From NCBI RefSeq assembly GCF_003463065.1, contig NZ_QSCM01000012.1, forward strand, positions 28,469 to 92,468: a DNA stretch of 64,000 nucleotides, written 5' to 3'. Numbering within the stretch: position 1 is the first letter of the stretch; the number at the start of each line of letters is the position of its first letter. The notes below the pieces were generated by a model. That model had not been told where the DNA came from. It ran no database searches and worked only from the letters and a program-made list of their open reading frames with translations. This document shows, in pieces, positions 40,662-48,466 of this stretch. Origin of the DNA: Blautia sp. OF03-15BH. Its GTDB lineage: Bacteria; Bacillota; Clostridia; Lachnospirales; Lachnospiraceae. The position numbers and the translations under genes are program-made.

Positions 40662-42344
40662 TTATGAAATTCTTCCATTTTCCATCTCGTACACCTCATC
40701 CGCCACCTGCATCGTAGACTGGCGGTGAGAAACAAGGACTACCGTTTTCTTATCGCAGGACTCACGGAGAGATTTCAGGATAATGCCCTCATTCAGGGAA
40801 TCCAGATTGCTGGTGGGCTCATCGAGGAGCAGGAAGGGCGCATCATGGAGAAAAGCCCGGGCAATGCCGATCCTCTGCTTTTCTCCGCCTGACATGGTAT
40901 CTCCCAGCTCGCCGACCTTTGTATCATAACCATTCGGCAGGGTTTGAATAAAGTCGTGAATCGACGCCTTCTTTGCCGCTTCGATGATCTCCTTTCTGGA
41001 GGCCCCAGGCATTCCGATCGCGATATTGTTGGCTATGGAATCATGAAAAAGGTGTGTTTCCTGAGTCACATAGCTTTCCATATCCCGCAGTCCTGCGGTC
41101 GGAATCCCTTTGATCTCTCGGCCATTCACATCGATCTCGCCCCGGTTTACGTCCCAGAACCGCATCAGAAGCTTTAAGAGCGTGGATTTTCCACTGCCGC
41201 TGGCTCCGTGTATTCCAATCACCTTTCCCGGTTTCAGATCGATCGAATAATCCTTTAAAATTACTTCATTCTCATAGGCGAAAGTCACATGGCTGACTTT
41301 TGCACCACGAAAAGCTTCCGCTCTCTCTTTCCCAGTCAGTCCTTCTCCCGGCACTTCCTCCACCATCGGAGTTTCTTCTAATATGGAAAGAACCCGTTCC
41401 CCGCTGGCCAGCGTCTGATTCAAGTTGTTGGAGAGGCTCGACAAAGCCACCACCGGCCCAAAAGAGCCCATCTGGGCAACCGTACAGATCACCACTGCCT
41501 CAAAGCTCACGGCCCCCCTCTCATACAGGCTCAGCATCAGAAACAGCATTCCAAAGGAAAAAAGCAGAATTACCAGATTGGTCACGGCCCGCTGACTGCC
41601 TTCCATACGGCTCAGTTCTTTCTGCATCCGGCCAAGAGATACCGAACGTTCTTCCATCTGCTGATTTCGCTTTTCTCCATAACCGTACTGAATGGTCTCA
41701 TCCAGACCACGCACAGACTCCAGCACAAAGCTGTTCAGTTCTCCGAACGCATTGCGGTACTCCATTCCTTTGTCTCCGCTCCGTTTTCCATTCCACAGCG
41801 GGATAAGGACTCCCACAAGGAGATAGGCTGCCAGCGCAAATAACCCTGCCCCCCAGTGATACCGCCCCATAAAGCAGACCATGACAACAGAAGTCAGAAC
41901 TGCGATCGCGATTGGTGAAATGGTGTGGGCGTAAAAAACTTCCAGAAGCTCAATATCCGTGGTAATGATCGAGATCAGGTTTCCCTTGTCACGCCCTTCC
42001 AGCTTTGCCGGACAGAGCCGCCTCAAGGCCGCAAAAACTTTGTGGCGGATCACAGCCAGCAATTTAAAGGCAATGAAATGATTGCAGTACTGCTCCGCAT
42101 AATGGAGAATTCCCCGCAGGACTGCAAGCAGAATCAGTCCCAAAAACAGCCTTCCGGAAAGTGTTCCTCCTTCAGCTGCCTTCATAACAGCTTTTGCCGC
42201 TGTAATGGTCAGGAAAATCGCACACAGATAGCCAACGGTTCCGAGAAGAATGGCCGCCAGCATAATGTGGAGCATGGATTTTACCAGACCAATGAGCTGA
42301 CCCATGATCTGAATACCGCTTCGTCTTTTCTTTGTACTGCTCAT
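40662..42344 (-). CDS. CydC-like half ABC transporter (membrane plus ATPase)
   Basis: A 560-residue half transporter: a six-helix membrane domain (about 15-315) and an ATPase domain (about 335-560) with Walker A GASGSGKST, signature MSGGEKQRIGIARA and Walker B FLLLDEPTSNLD. Its ATG overlaps the stop of the partner gene as ATGA (42341-42344), which implies a fixed 1:1 heterodimer. Overall similarity is to the CydC side of the CydDC family, exporters of thiols such as cysteine and glutathione or heme-linked compounds; no cytochrome bd genes are here, so the substrate is open. Confidence 0.85.
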   Translation of the reverse strand: MSSTKKRRSGIQIMGQLIGLVKSMLHIMLAAILLGTVGYLCAIFLTITAAKAVMKAAEGGTLSGRLFLGLILLAVLRGILHYAEQYCNHFIAFKLLAVIRHKVFAALRRLCPAKLEGRDKGNLISIITTDIELLEVFYAHTISPIAIAVLTSVVMVCFMGRYHWGAGLFALAAYLLVGVLIPLWNGKRSGDKGMEYRNAFGELNSFVLESVRGLDETIQYGYGEKRNQQMEERSVSLGRMQKELSRMEGSQRAVTNLVILLFSFGMLFLMLSLYERGAVSFEAVVICTVAQMGSFGPVVALSSLSNNLNQTLASGERVLSILEETPMVEEVPGEGLTGKERAEAFRGAKVSHVTFAYENEVILKDYSIDLKPGKVIGIHGASGSGKSTLLKLLMRFWDVNRGEIDVNGREIKGIPTAGLRDMESYVTQETHLFHDSIANNIAIGMPGASRKEIIEAAKKASIHDFIQTLPNGYDTKVGELGDTMSGGEKQRIGIARAFLHDAPFLLLDEPTSNLDSLNEGIILKSLRESCDKKTVVLVSHRQSTMQVADEVYEMENGRIS

Positions 42345-44077
42345 AAGTCCGCCTCCTTTGTGTACGCTTCGAGTTTTCTCTGACTCTCATACAGCTCATA
42401 ATAGCTGCCCTTAAGCCTCATCAGTTCCCCGTGGGTCCCTGCTTCCGCAATCCTGCCTTTTTCCAGCATGAAAATACAGTCCGAATCCACGACGTTCGCG
42501 AGGCGGTGGGAAATCAGCAGCACCGTTTTGGTCTTTGCCAGTTCCCGTATGACTTCCATGATCATCTCTTCGCTTTCCATATCGATATTGGAAGTCGCCT
42601 CGTCAAAAATATAAACAGGGGTATCGTGTAGAAGCGCCCTTGCCAGCGCCAGTCTCTGTTTCTGTCCGCCGGACAGATTGCCAGCTTTTTCCGTAAGCGG
42701 TGTCTCAAGACCCTGCTGCGTATCCAGAAAGGCCAGCAGATTCACTTTTTTCAGTGCCGTTTTCATCTCTTCCGCGGTTGCCTCCGGTTTTGCCATCCGA
42801 AGATTTTCCTCCACCGTCCCTTTCCAGAGATAACTGTTGTGCGTCACCACCGTGATATACGCCATCAGCTCTCTTTCCGGAATCCTGGAAAGCTCTGTTC
42901 CGCCAAATTGAATACTGCCCTGATACCCTTTATTTTTCCCGCTCAAAAGCCCTGCGATGGTACTTTTACCACAGCCGGAGATTCCCACCAGCGACACAAA
43001 GCTTCCCGCTTTCAGTGTAAAAGCGATTCCTTTCAGAATCTCCCTGTTCTCTTCATAGGAAAAATGTACCCCTGCAAAACGAATATCCACCGCGCACTTC
43101 GGAGCCTCTGCTGTTCCCTGCTCCGGTTCCGACATATCCAGAAGAGCAAAAATCTTGTCGCTGGCCGCCATTCCGTTCATTGCAATGTGAAAAAATGAGC
43201 CCAGAAGCCTGAGCGGAATAAAAAACTCAGCCGCCAGCAGAAGAAGTGTCAGGACTCCCGCCAGCCCGATCTCTCCATGTGCAAATTCGCGGAGTGCTTC
43301 GATCATACCCACAGCTGCACCCCCATAGGCCATGATATCCATCACGCTGGTGGAATTGAGCTGCATGGTCAGCACCTTCATCGTAATGCTCCGAAACTGC
43401 TGCGCTTCCTCGTCCATTTCCTGCGCCTTCTGCTGATCTGCCTGATAAATCTTCAATGTAGTCAGTCCCTGCAGGTTCTCCAGGAAGCTGTCACCCAGTC
43501 CTGTATACACGCTCCAGTATTTGTCAAGAAGCCGTTTGGCGATCTTCTGCACCACAACAATGGAGAGTGGGATCAGCGGCACACAGAGGAGAAGCACTGC
43601 ACTTGCTTTCACACTCACTCTGGAAAGTACCGCAAATAACGTCACAGGAGCAAGCAGGCTGTAAAACAGCTGTGGCAGATATTTTCCAAAATAGATCTCC
43701 AGCTGCTCTACGCCCTCCGAACTCATCTGCACGATCTCGGAGGTCGCTGTCTGTTCCCGGTAAGAGGCACCCAGGCGAAGCAGTTTTTCATAGATCTTTT
43801 TTCTCAGGATCCGTTTTACATCCACACTGGCCGCATAAGAAGCCCTCGCCGCCATCCGGTCACAGACAAAGCGGATACAGACGGAAAGAACCAGGATCAG
43901 CACGGTCCGTCTCAATACTGATCCCTCTGTCTTTCCGGAAAAGGCGCTTTCAAGAAGCCCTGCTGCGGAAAAAACGGCTGCGATCTGCGCCAGCAGTGCC
44001 GCCCACTGCCAGAATACATTCTGGATGATATACTTTTTTGCATGGGAGAGAAGAGCCACCAGTCTTGTCTTAATCAT
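42341..44077 (-). CDS. CydD-like half ABC transporter (membrane plus ATPase)
   Basis: A 578-residue half transporter with a six-helix domain (about 15-310; FGKYLPQLFYSLLAPVTLFAV and LLDKYWSVYTGLGDSFLENLQGLTTLKIY are CydD-like) and an ATPase domain with Walker A GISGCGKST, signature LSGGQKQRLALARA and Walker B VYIFDEATSNID. It starts inside the end of the DUF454 gene (eight-base overlap) with GGAGGGAG upstream, and overlaps its partner by four bases, so DUF454, this gene and the next form one translational unit. Confidence 0.85.
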   Translation of the reverse strand: MIKTRLVALLSHAKKYIIQNVFWQWAALLAQIAAVFSAAGLLESAFSGKTEGSVLRRTVLILVLSVCIRFVCDRMAARASYAASVDVKRILRKKIYEKLLRLGASYREQTATSEIVQMSSEGVEQLEIYFGKYLPQLFYSLLAPVTLFAVLSRVSVKASAVLLLCVPLIPLSIVVVQKIAKRLLDKYWSVYTGLGDSFLENLQGLTTLKIYQADQQKAQEMDEEAQQFRSITMKVLTMQLNSTSVMDIMAYGGAAVGMIEALREFAHGEIGLAGVLTLLLLAAEFFIPLRLLGSFFHIAMNGMAASDKIFALLDMSEPEQGTAEAPKCAVDIRFAGVHFSYEENREILKGIAFTLKAGSFVSLVGISGCGKSTIAGLLSGKNKGYQGSIQFGGTELSRIPERELMAYITVVTHNSYLWKGTVEENLRMAKPEATAEEMKTALKKVNLLAFLDTQQGLETPLTEKAGNLSGGQKQRLALARALLHDTPVYIFDEATSNIDMESEEMIMEVIRELAKTKTVLLISHRLANVVDSDCIFMLEKGRIAEAGTHGELMRLKGSYYELYESQRKLEAYTKEADL

Positions 44078-44462
44078 GTTCTTCTCCCTCCCCGGTCTTT
44101 ACCATTCCAAAGAAATAAACCACATGGCAGAGCCACACGACTACCAGGCAGATCCTGCCGACAGGCACCTGTTTCATCATGAGAAAGCCGACGGTCATCA
44201 GAGCCGTCACCATTCCCACAATGGAACACTTGGTCTTTAAAGTCATCGTCTTCTTTTCCACAAAGTTCTCCAGATGCTTCTTGTATAACTGCGTTCCCAG
44301 AAACCAGCGGTGAAGCCGCTCGGAGCTTTTTGCAAAGCAGAACACCGTCGCCATGTAAAAAGGAACCGTGGGCAGGATCGGCAGAATAATTCCCACCGTT
44401 CCAAGCCCCAGGCAAAGAAATCCAAGTATCATCCAAAAAAAGCGGATCGGATTTTTATTCAC
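44070..44462 (-). CDS. DUF454 (YbaN-like) inner membrane protein
   Basis: A 130-residue membrane protein of the DUF454 family: FFWMILGFLCLGLGTVGIILPILPTVPFYMATVFCFAKSSERLHRWFLG is the signature block, followed by NFVEKKTMTLKTK and two more hydrophobic segments (about 80-95 and 100-122). The family is often found beside heme, iron or respiratory genes but has no established activity. The start is GTG 44462 with GGAGG seven bases upstream. It is translationally coupled to the CydD-like gene. Confidence 0.85.
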   Translation of the reverse strand: MNKNPIRFFWMILGFLCLGLGTVGIILPILPTVPFYMATVFCFAKSSERLHRWFLGTQLYKKHLENFVEKKTMTLKTKCSIVGMVTALMTVGFLMMKQVPVGRICLVVVWLCHVVYFFGMVKTGEGEEHD

Positions 44463-44579
44463 GTTTTTTCCTCCGTTTTCTCTTATCCCCTGTGATCTTA
44501 CAGAGAAGTTTTCAATGTCATCAAGTCTTCCTGCCAGGAAAACTGTATGTTTTGTTTTATCTGGTAAAGCTGGCTTTTT

Positions 44580-45419
44580 TCAAAGCCAGAATATCAACAA
44601 TGCGGTGCTCTCCGGCATATGTACGCAGCCGACGCTGCATGTGACCGTGATGGCCACTCTGCCTTTGATCATTCCTCTGCTGTTCTGTATAAAACGGCAG
44701 GCCTCCAGCGGTATGTTGACTTTATTGCCTCGAATCTCCGCCTTATGGAGCCTTCCGTTGCATTCGTATTTCAGGGATGATAATTTTCCTTCCATCTCGG
44801 CGTGGTCCACTCTGGATATCGCATTCATCTTCTGGATACTCAGTTCCAGCCAGCTTCCACGCTTGTTGTGCCGGAGCATAGCCTGACGCTCAAAGCCCCG
44901 GTCAGCCATGGAACGCTTCCGAAGCTGCTCGATCTGGCTGCCGGCCTGATAAATCGTGATGCATACCGGCCAGCTTCCCCATTCCAGCATATCATCCAGA
45001 AAGCTTTCTTCCTTCCAGATCACCGGCTTTGGCACATGCTGTACCGATGAGCGGTCGCTTCGCACGATTTTTCCAAGGGTTGCACAGTCTAGGTTTTCAA
45101 CCAGTTTTCTGAGGATCTCCCCTTGGGCTTCTTCGTCTATTCCAATGCGGCCCAGATAATTTTCCGTCTCATCGATCAGCTTCCGATAGCGATCCAGCAT
45201 CATTTTTCCCACTGTGGTAAATTCATATTTTTCATTCAGAATTCCTTTTTCACAGCAGCTTTTCAGATAGCGGCTGACGGCGGGATGGCTGACACCGCAT
45301 TTTTCTGCGATCTCCATGACTGTTCCGCGCTTCCATCCCGTTCTTTCCAGTTCCATCAGATACCGGATCTGAAGCAAAGACGGCAGGCCTGTCTGCTGTA
45401 CTTCTTCTGTTGTTTTCAT
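44580..45419 (-). CDS. DtxR-like winged-helix regulator with extra C-terminal domain (second of pair)
   Basis: A 279-residue protein. Residues about 15-75 form a winged helix of the DtxR/MarR kind (YLMELERTGWKRGTVMEIAEKCGVSHPAVSRYLKSCCEKGIL then EFTTVGKMMLDRYRKLIDETENYLGRIGI); the segment up to about 110 resembles the DtxR metal-binding/dimerisation helix. The remaining 170 residues are an uncharacterised domain. The final stretch VTCSVGCVHMPES could bind metal but this is speculation. It starts 14 bases after the first regulator gene and is followed, after 117 bases without a terminator, by DUF454 and the transporter genes. Confidence 0.7.
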   Translation of the reverse strand: MKTTEEVQQTGLPSLLQIRYLMELERTGWKRGTVMEIAEKCGVSHPAVSRYLKSCCEKGILNEKYEFTTVGKMMLDRYRKLIDETENYLGRIGIDEEAQGEILRKLVENLDCATLGKIVRSDRSSVQHVPKPVIWKEESFLDDMLEWGSWPVCITIYQAGSQIEQLRKRSMADRGFERQAMLRHNKRGSWLELSIQKMNAISRVDHAEMEGKLSSLKYECNGRLHKAEIRGNKVNIPLEACRFIQNSRGMIKGRVAITVTCSVGCVHMPESTALLIFWL

Positions 45420-45433
45420 CTTTCACCTTCCGT

Positions 45434-46270
45434 TCAGGAGATATGAATATTCAGCTCTCTGCATGCTTTCTCTGTTGGAAAATCTCCTTCTTTTACAAAA
45501 GCAATCAGGAGCTCTCCTTCTATAATGGGATCTGCCGGAGAAATAATAAACTCAAAGGCCTGTGCAGGAATGCATATGGCATGATCTGTTTCCTCTGCCT
45601 GGAGCCATCCGGCATCCCGGTCCATATACCAGAGCTTTTCCGTCTGGCTTTCCTCTTTCCGGATCAACTTGCATGTGCTTTTTTCCTGGCCGATCTCCAG
45701 CGTGATCCATTCCGTATACCAGTAATATTCCTGCGCCAGTTTTCTCGGACACAGGCGTTCCATCTGATAAATTCCCATACCGGCCTCATAGGTTCCCGGC
45801 TCATACCGGAAGCGAAGATCCGAATGATGGAGAACCCTCTCGCTGAGTACGCCGCTGTTTATAAACTGACAGATACTCTCCACCGTCTTCTCCCCTGCCA
45901 CATGTTCCATCCGACAGGAATCTTCTTCCGCATCCTCCGGCTTTACGCCTGCCAGCTGAAGAAATTGTTTAAAGGTCTCATGACAGTAGCCAAGTTCTTC
46001 CCCTCTGGCGATACCAAAGGAGGTCAATCGGATTTCATCTGTGTTTTCAAGTGGAAAAATGTAACCGCATTCCAGCATTTTTTTCAGATAGTAGGTACAC
46101 TCTCTTCTGGACAGCTGAAATTTTTCACACAGCCGGGATGATGAAAGCGGGCTGCTGTTTTTTCTCCAGCGGCAGAGCTGCTCCAGCATATTTTCCACCG
46201 TCTCGCGTTTCGAGCAGGGCATTCCGCCTGCCAGATCTTCCATTAATTCCTGTCCTTTTTTCTCGTTCAT
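45434..46270 (-). CDS. DtxR-like winged-helix regulator with extra C-terminal domain (first of pair)
   Basis: A 278-residue protein built like its downstream neighbour: an N-terminal winged helix (SSSRLCEKFQLSRRECTYYLKKMLECGYI, then IRLTSFGIARGEEL), a DtxR-like helical part (FKQFLQLAGVKPEDAEEDSCRMEHV, with the E-D and E-H pairs that bind metal in DtxR/MntR) and an uncharacterised C-terminal domain from about 115. ATG 46270 has GAGGAG five bases upstream; the longer frame to 46336 covers the promoter and is rejected. The promoter lies between two inverted operator-like sequences, suggesting autorepression. Confidence 0.7.
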   Translation of the reverse strand: MNEKKGQELMEDLAGGMPCSKRETVENMLEQLCRWRKNSSPLSSSRLCEKFQLSRRECTYYLKKMLECGYIFPLENTDEIRLTSFGIARGEELGYCHETFKQFLQLAGVKPEDAEEDSCRMEHVAGEKTVESICQFINSGVLSERVLHHSDLRFRYEPGTYEAGMGIYQMERLCPRKLAQEYYWYTEWITLEIGQEKSTCKLIRKEESQTEKLWYMDRDAGWLQAEETDHAICIPAQAFEFIISPADPIIEGELLIAFVKEGDFPTEKACRELNIHIS

Positions 46271-46291
46271 ATCAGCTCCTCGTAAGTCACG

Positions 46292-46348
46292 ACTAATCAA
46301 AAGTTTTATATCATAAGCAGACATTAGTGTCAACAAACTTTTGTTAGT
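46292..46348 (-). promoter_or_regulatory. Promoter flanked by two inverted operator-like sequences
   Basis: On the minus strand TTGACA (46328-46333), 17 bases, TATAAA (46305-46310). ACTAATCAAAAGTTT (46292-46306) overlaps the -10 box and AAACTTTTGTTAGT (46335-46348) abuts the -35 box; they are inverted copies differing by one base. This is the geometry of a repressor-controlled promoter. Confidence 0.7.
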
Positions 46349-46414
46349 TCGTACTCACCAGTTACGGTTTGGACTGTCAAAAAATGGCCTATTTCCGGGA
46401 TTTTCAAAAAAAGA

Positions 46415-46468
46415 AGGATGAAAAAAACGCTCAAGTTGTCTTAATCTGCATGAGCGTTTTTTCATCCT
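46415..46468. terminator. Long perfect hairpin, bidirectional terminator
   Basis: AGGATGAAAAAAACGCTCA and TGAGCGTTTTTTCATCCT pair almost perfectly over 18 bp. It ends transcription from the sortase remnant and shields the regulator promoter. Confidence 0.8.
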
Positions 46469-46478
46469 GATAGAAGTT

Positions 46479-47013
46479 TCAGAATAGTTTTTCCGGATCT
46501 GTGGTCTGTTCGTCGATACACACGGCATGGACGGTCATACGGAATCATAGCCGTTTCCGGTGCAGGTGGAGAGGGTCAGGATATGGTCGCTGCTCTCTGG
46601 ATGAATCCCGGTCTCGATCAGGGAATCCTCCACGAACTCGTCGATAAAGTCTTTGTATTCTTTTCCCGGGATATAGCCGACGTGGAAGACGTTTCCTGAT
46701 ATGGAGTCCATCTGGCTAGCGAAGATCTCGTAGCGGTACGCTTTGGTCTCTGTATACAACGTAAAATAAGGATGTTTTTCCAGAAATCCGTCTCTTTGTA
46801 AAGATCCAGATCGCCGAACATGCTGCCATCGCGCATATTATGGCCATAGATAACCGCATAGTAATCAGAAAAGTCCGGCTTGTTTTTTCCTTCCAGAAAG
46901 ATGCTTCCGGCGATGTGCTCTTCCTCATAAATATCGCTGCGGAGATATTTCTCATCGTCTCCCGAGTACAACACCGGATAGCTGATGTGAAGATCCTCTG
47001 CATCGGTGTCCTA
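46479..47013 (-). pseudogene. Class B sortase remnant
   Basis: Joined frames read a class B sortase: YPVLYSGDDEKYL, AVIYGHNMRDGSMFGDL (catalytic His), YEIFASQMD and LTLSTCTGNG (catalytic Cys). The frame is broken at least twice: a one-base loss in the T run 46775-46779 (W-K-N instead of W-K-K-H) and another near 46540 (GYDSV then stop, with RMTVHAV continuing in another frame). A TAG at 47011-47013 interrupts the N-terminal part, and the membrane anchor is lost. Single-base errors in the assembly could explain part of this, but the missing N-terminus argues for real decay. Confidence 0.75.
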
Positions 47014-47163
47014 GGTGTGAGCTTTGGGGGCACCTGTTTTTGTGCCGGATATACAGTCGACCAGATAAATTTATTTAGTTTACAGGCTTCTTTCTCTTGC
47101 AAAGTTGTGATATACTCAAAAGAGATTATCATTCATCTTTCAAAACAGAAAGGAGCCGTCAAC

Positions 47164-47709
47164 ATGCCATTACTCAATGAACGCATTTATACGATTGAAG
47201 ATATTTACTCCCTCCCGGAAGGCGAACGGGCTGAGCTACTCGACGGCCGCATTTACAGCATGTCACCGCCAAGCACCAGGCATCAGATCCTTAGCGGTGA
47301 ATTTTACGCTATTATTCGTAATTATATCCGTGAAAATTCCGGACAATGCAGACCCTATATTGCACCATTTGCAGTTTTTTTAGACGAAGACGAGAAAAAT
47401 TATGTAGAGCCGGATGTCTCCGTTATCTGTTCTTCTGACAAAGTAGATGATAAAGGCTGTCATGGAGCGCCAGACTGGATCATCGAAATTGCATCCCCTG
47501 CTACCCAGAATCGCGATTACGGCATCAAGCTTTTCAAATACCGCACAGCTGGCGTCCGGGAATACTGGATCGTTAATCCCATGAAAGAAATTGTAAATGT
47601 TTATGATTTCGAGAAGGAAATTCAGAACGGCCTGTATTCTTTCGATGATGAAATTCCGGTAGCTATTTACCCTGGATTTTCTATCAGAATTTCTGATTTG
47701 CTGGAATAA
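47164..47709 (+). CDS. Uma2 family (DUF820) nuclease-fold protein
   Basis: A 181-residue protein of the Uma2 family, which has the PD-(D/E)XK nuclease fold. The motifs YSLPEGERAELLDGRIYSMSPPS, YVEPDVSVICS and PDWIIEIASPATQNRDYGIKLFKYRTAGVREYWIVNP carry the expected acidic and lysine residues (E, D, E-x-K-like) of the active site. Cellular function is unknown; members are numerous in cyanobacteria and scattered in Clostridia. ATG 47164 has AAAGGAG eight bases upstream; the longer open frame from 46840 overlaps the sortase remnant and is rejected. Confidence 0.85.
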   Translation: MPLLNERIYTIEDIYSLPEGERAELLDGRIYSMSPPSTRHQILSGEFYAIIRNYIRENSGQCRPYIAPFAVFLDEDEKNYVEPDVSVICSSDKVDDKGCHGAPDWIIEIASPATQNRDYGIKLFKYRTAGVREYWIVNPMKEIVNVYDFEKEIQNGLYSFDDEIPVAIYPGFSIRISDLLE

Positions 47710-47716
47710 AGATGAT

Positions 47717-47746
47717 GTTGGGGGCAAAAGTTTTTTTGCCCCCAAC
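47717..47746. terminator. Perfect hairpin after the Uma2 gene
   Basis: GTTGGGGGCAAAA and TTTTGCCCCCAAC pair over 13 bp with a T-rich loop. The T run is inside the stem-loop, so it may be a processing hairpin as much as a terminator. The sequence after the loop (TTTTGCCCCCAACTGATGC) is echoed at 8177-8200. Confidence 0.6.
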
Positions 47747-47859
47747 TGATGCTTACCCAGGGAGCTGGGGGACGTGCTCTCACCCAATCCGAGACCTTCC
47801 GGAAGAGATGATTTTATGAGTACATATGAGGAATTTATGGTCTTTTGCCTATCCCATCT

Positions 47860-48111
47860 TTAATGGTCTGTATTATTTGCCCGGATAATTGTTATAATTC
47901 CAAGCACCAATGCTGCTCCTCCAATAATCCCAATCACAATCACCGCCGGAGGAAAATTTCCAATCCGTCCAGCCACAAAGACTGCCGTCGGTCCGTCGCT
48001 TCCCGGCAGCATGAAAGTCCATGTGCGCGTCGTAAAAAGCTTCCGTGCGTACAGCAGCATGAACATACCCGCAATGCACAACACTCCGCCGCCGATAACC
48101 CTTTTAACCAT
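47860..48111 (-). CDS. Small membrane protein with a GSDGPT motif
   Basis: An 83-residue protein with two membrane helices (about 5-22 and 55-77). Between them lies GSDGPTAVFVAGRIG, which matches the GG(A/S)DGPTAIF motif at the N-terminus of sodium-pumping decarboxylase beta subunits (OadB/GcdB). The protein is far too short to be a full beta subunit and no other pump gene is nearby. GAGGA lies before ATG 48111; an upstream extension to 48189 is not supported. Confidence 0.6.
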   Translation of the reverse strand: MVKRVIGGGVLCIAGMFMLLYARKLFTTRTWTFMLPGSDGPTAVFVAGRIGNFPPAVIVIGIIGGAALVLGIITIIRANNTDH

Positions 48112-48208
48112 TCTTTTCCTCTGACTCCTCTGACGTGCAGCTTCTTTTTTGTCTGTACAACAAAAAAACCGGAAAACCTTGATTTCCAAGATTTCCCAGC
48201 TTCAGTAA

Positions 48209-48279
48209 CAGGGGATGAGAGAATCGAACTCCCACTAAGAGTTTTGGAGACTCCTGTCATGCCATTTGACCAATCCCCT
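48209..48279 (-). tRNA. tRNA-Trp (anticodon CCA)
   Basis: A 71-base cloverleaf: acceptor AGGGGAT/ATCCCCT, D stem GTCA/TGAC, anticodon stem GGAGT/ACTCT with loop CTCCAAA (anticodon CCA), four-base variable loop TAGT, T stem GGGAG/CTCTC with loop TTCGATT. The discriminator is G as expected for Trp. The 3' CCA is not encoded (GTTACT follows). D-arm and T-stem are less regular than in typical tRNA-Trp. Confidence 0.85.
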
Positions 48280-48466
48280 ATGGCTTCGCGTTACTCATAT
48301 TTTATAACACATTTTCCGGGGAATGTCAACGATATTTTTGAAATAATTCAAAAAAATGAAATCAATTTCTACAACTTTCAGTTATGCAGGGCTTTTTCCA
48401 GTCTCTGCAAAGCTTCTTTCAGAGTGCTTCGCTGGCAGGCATACACCAGATGTTCTATACAAATTC

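Noticed and set aside
46840..47163. N-terminal extension of the Uma2 protein (289-residue open frame)
   Set aside because: The extension lies antisense to the sortase remnant, has no ribosome-binding site, and the family start is at ATG 47164 after AAAGGAG.
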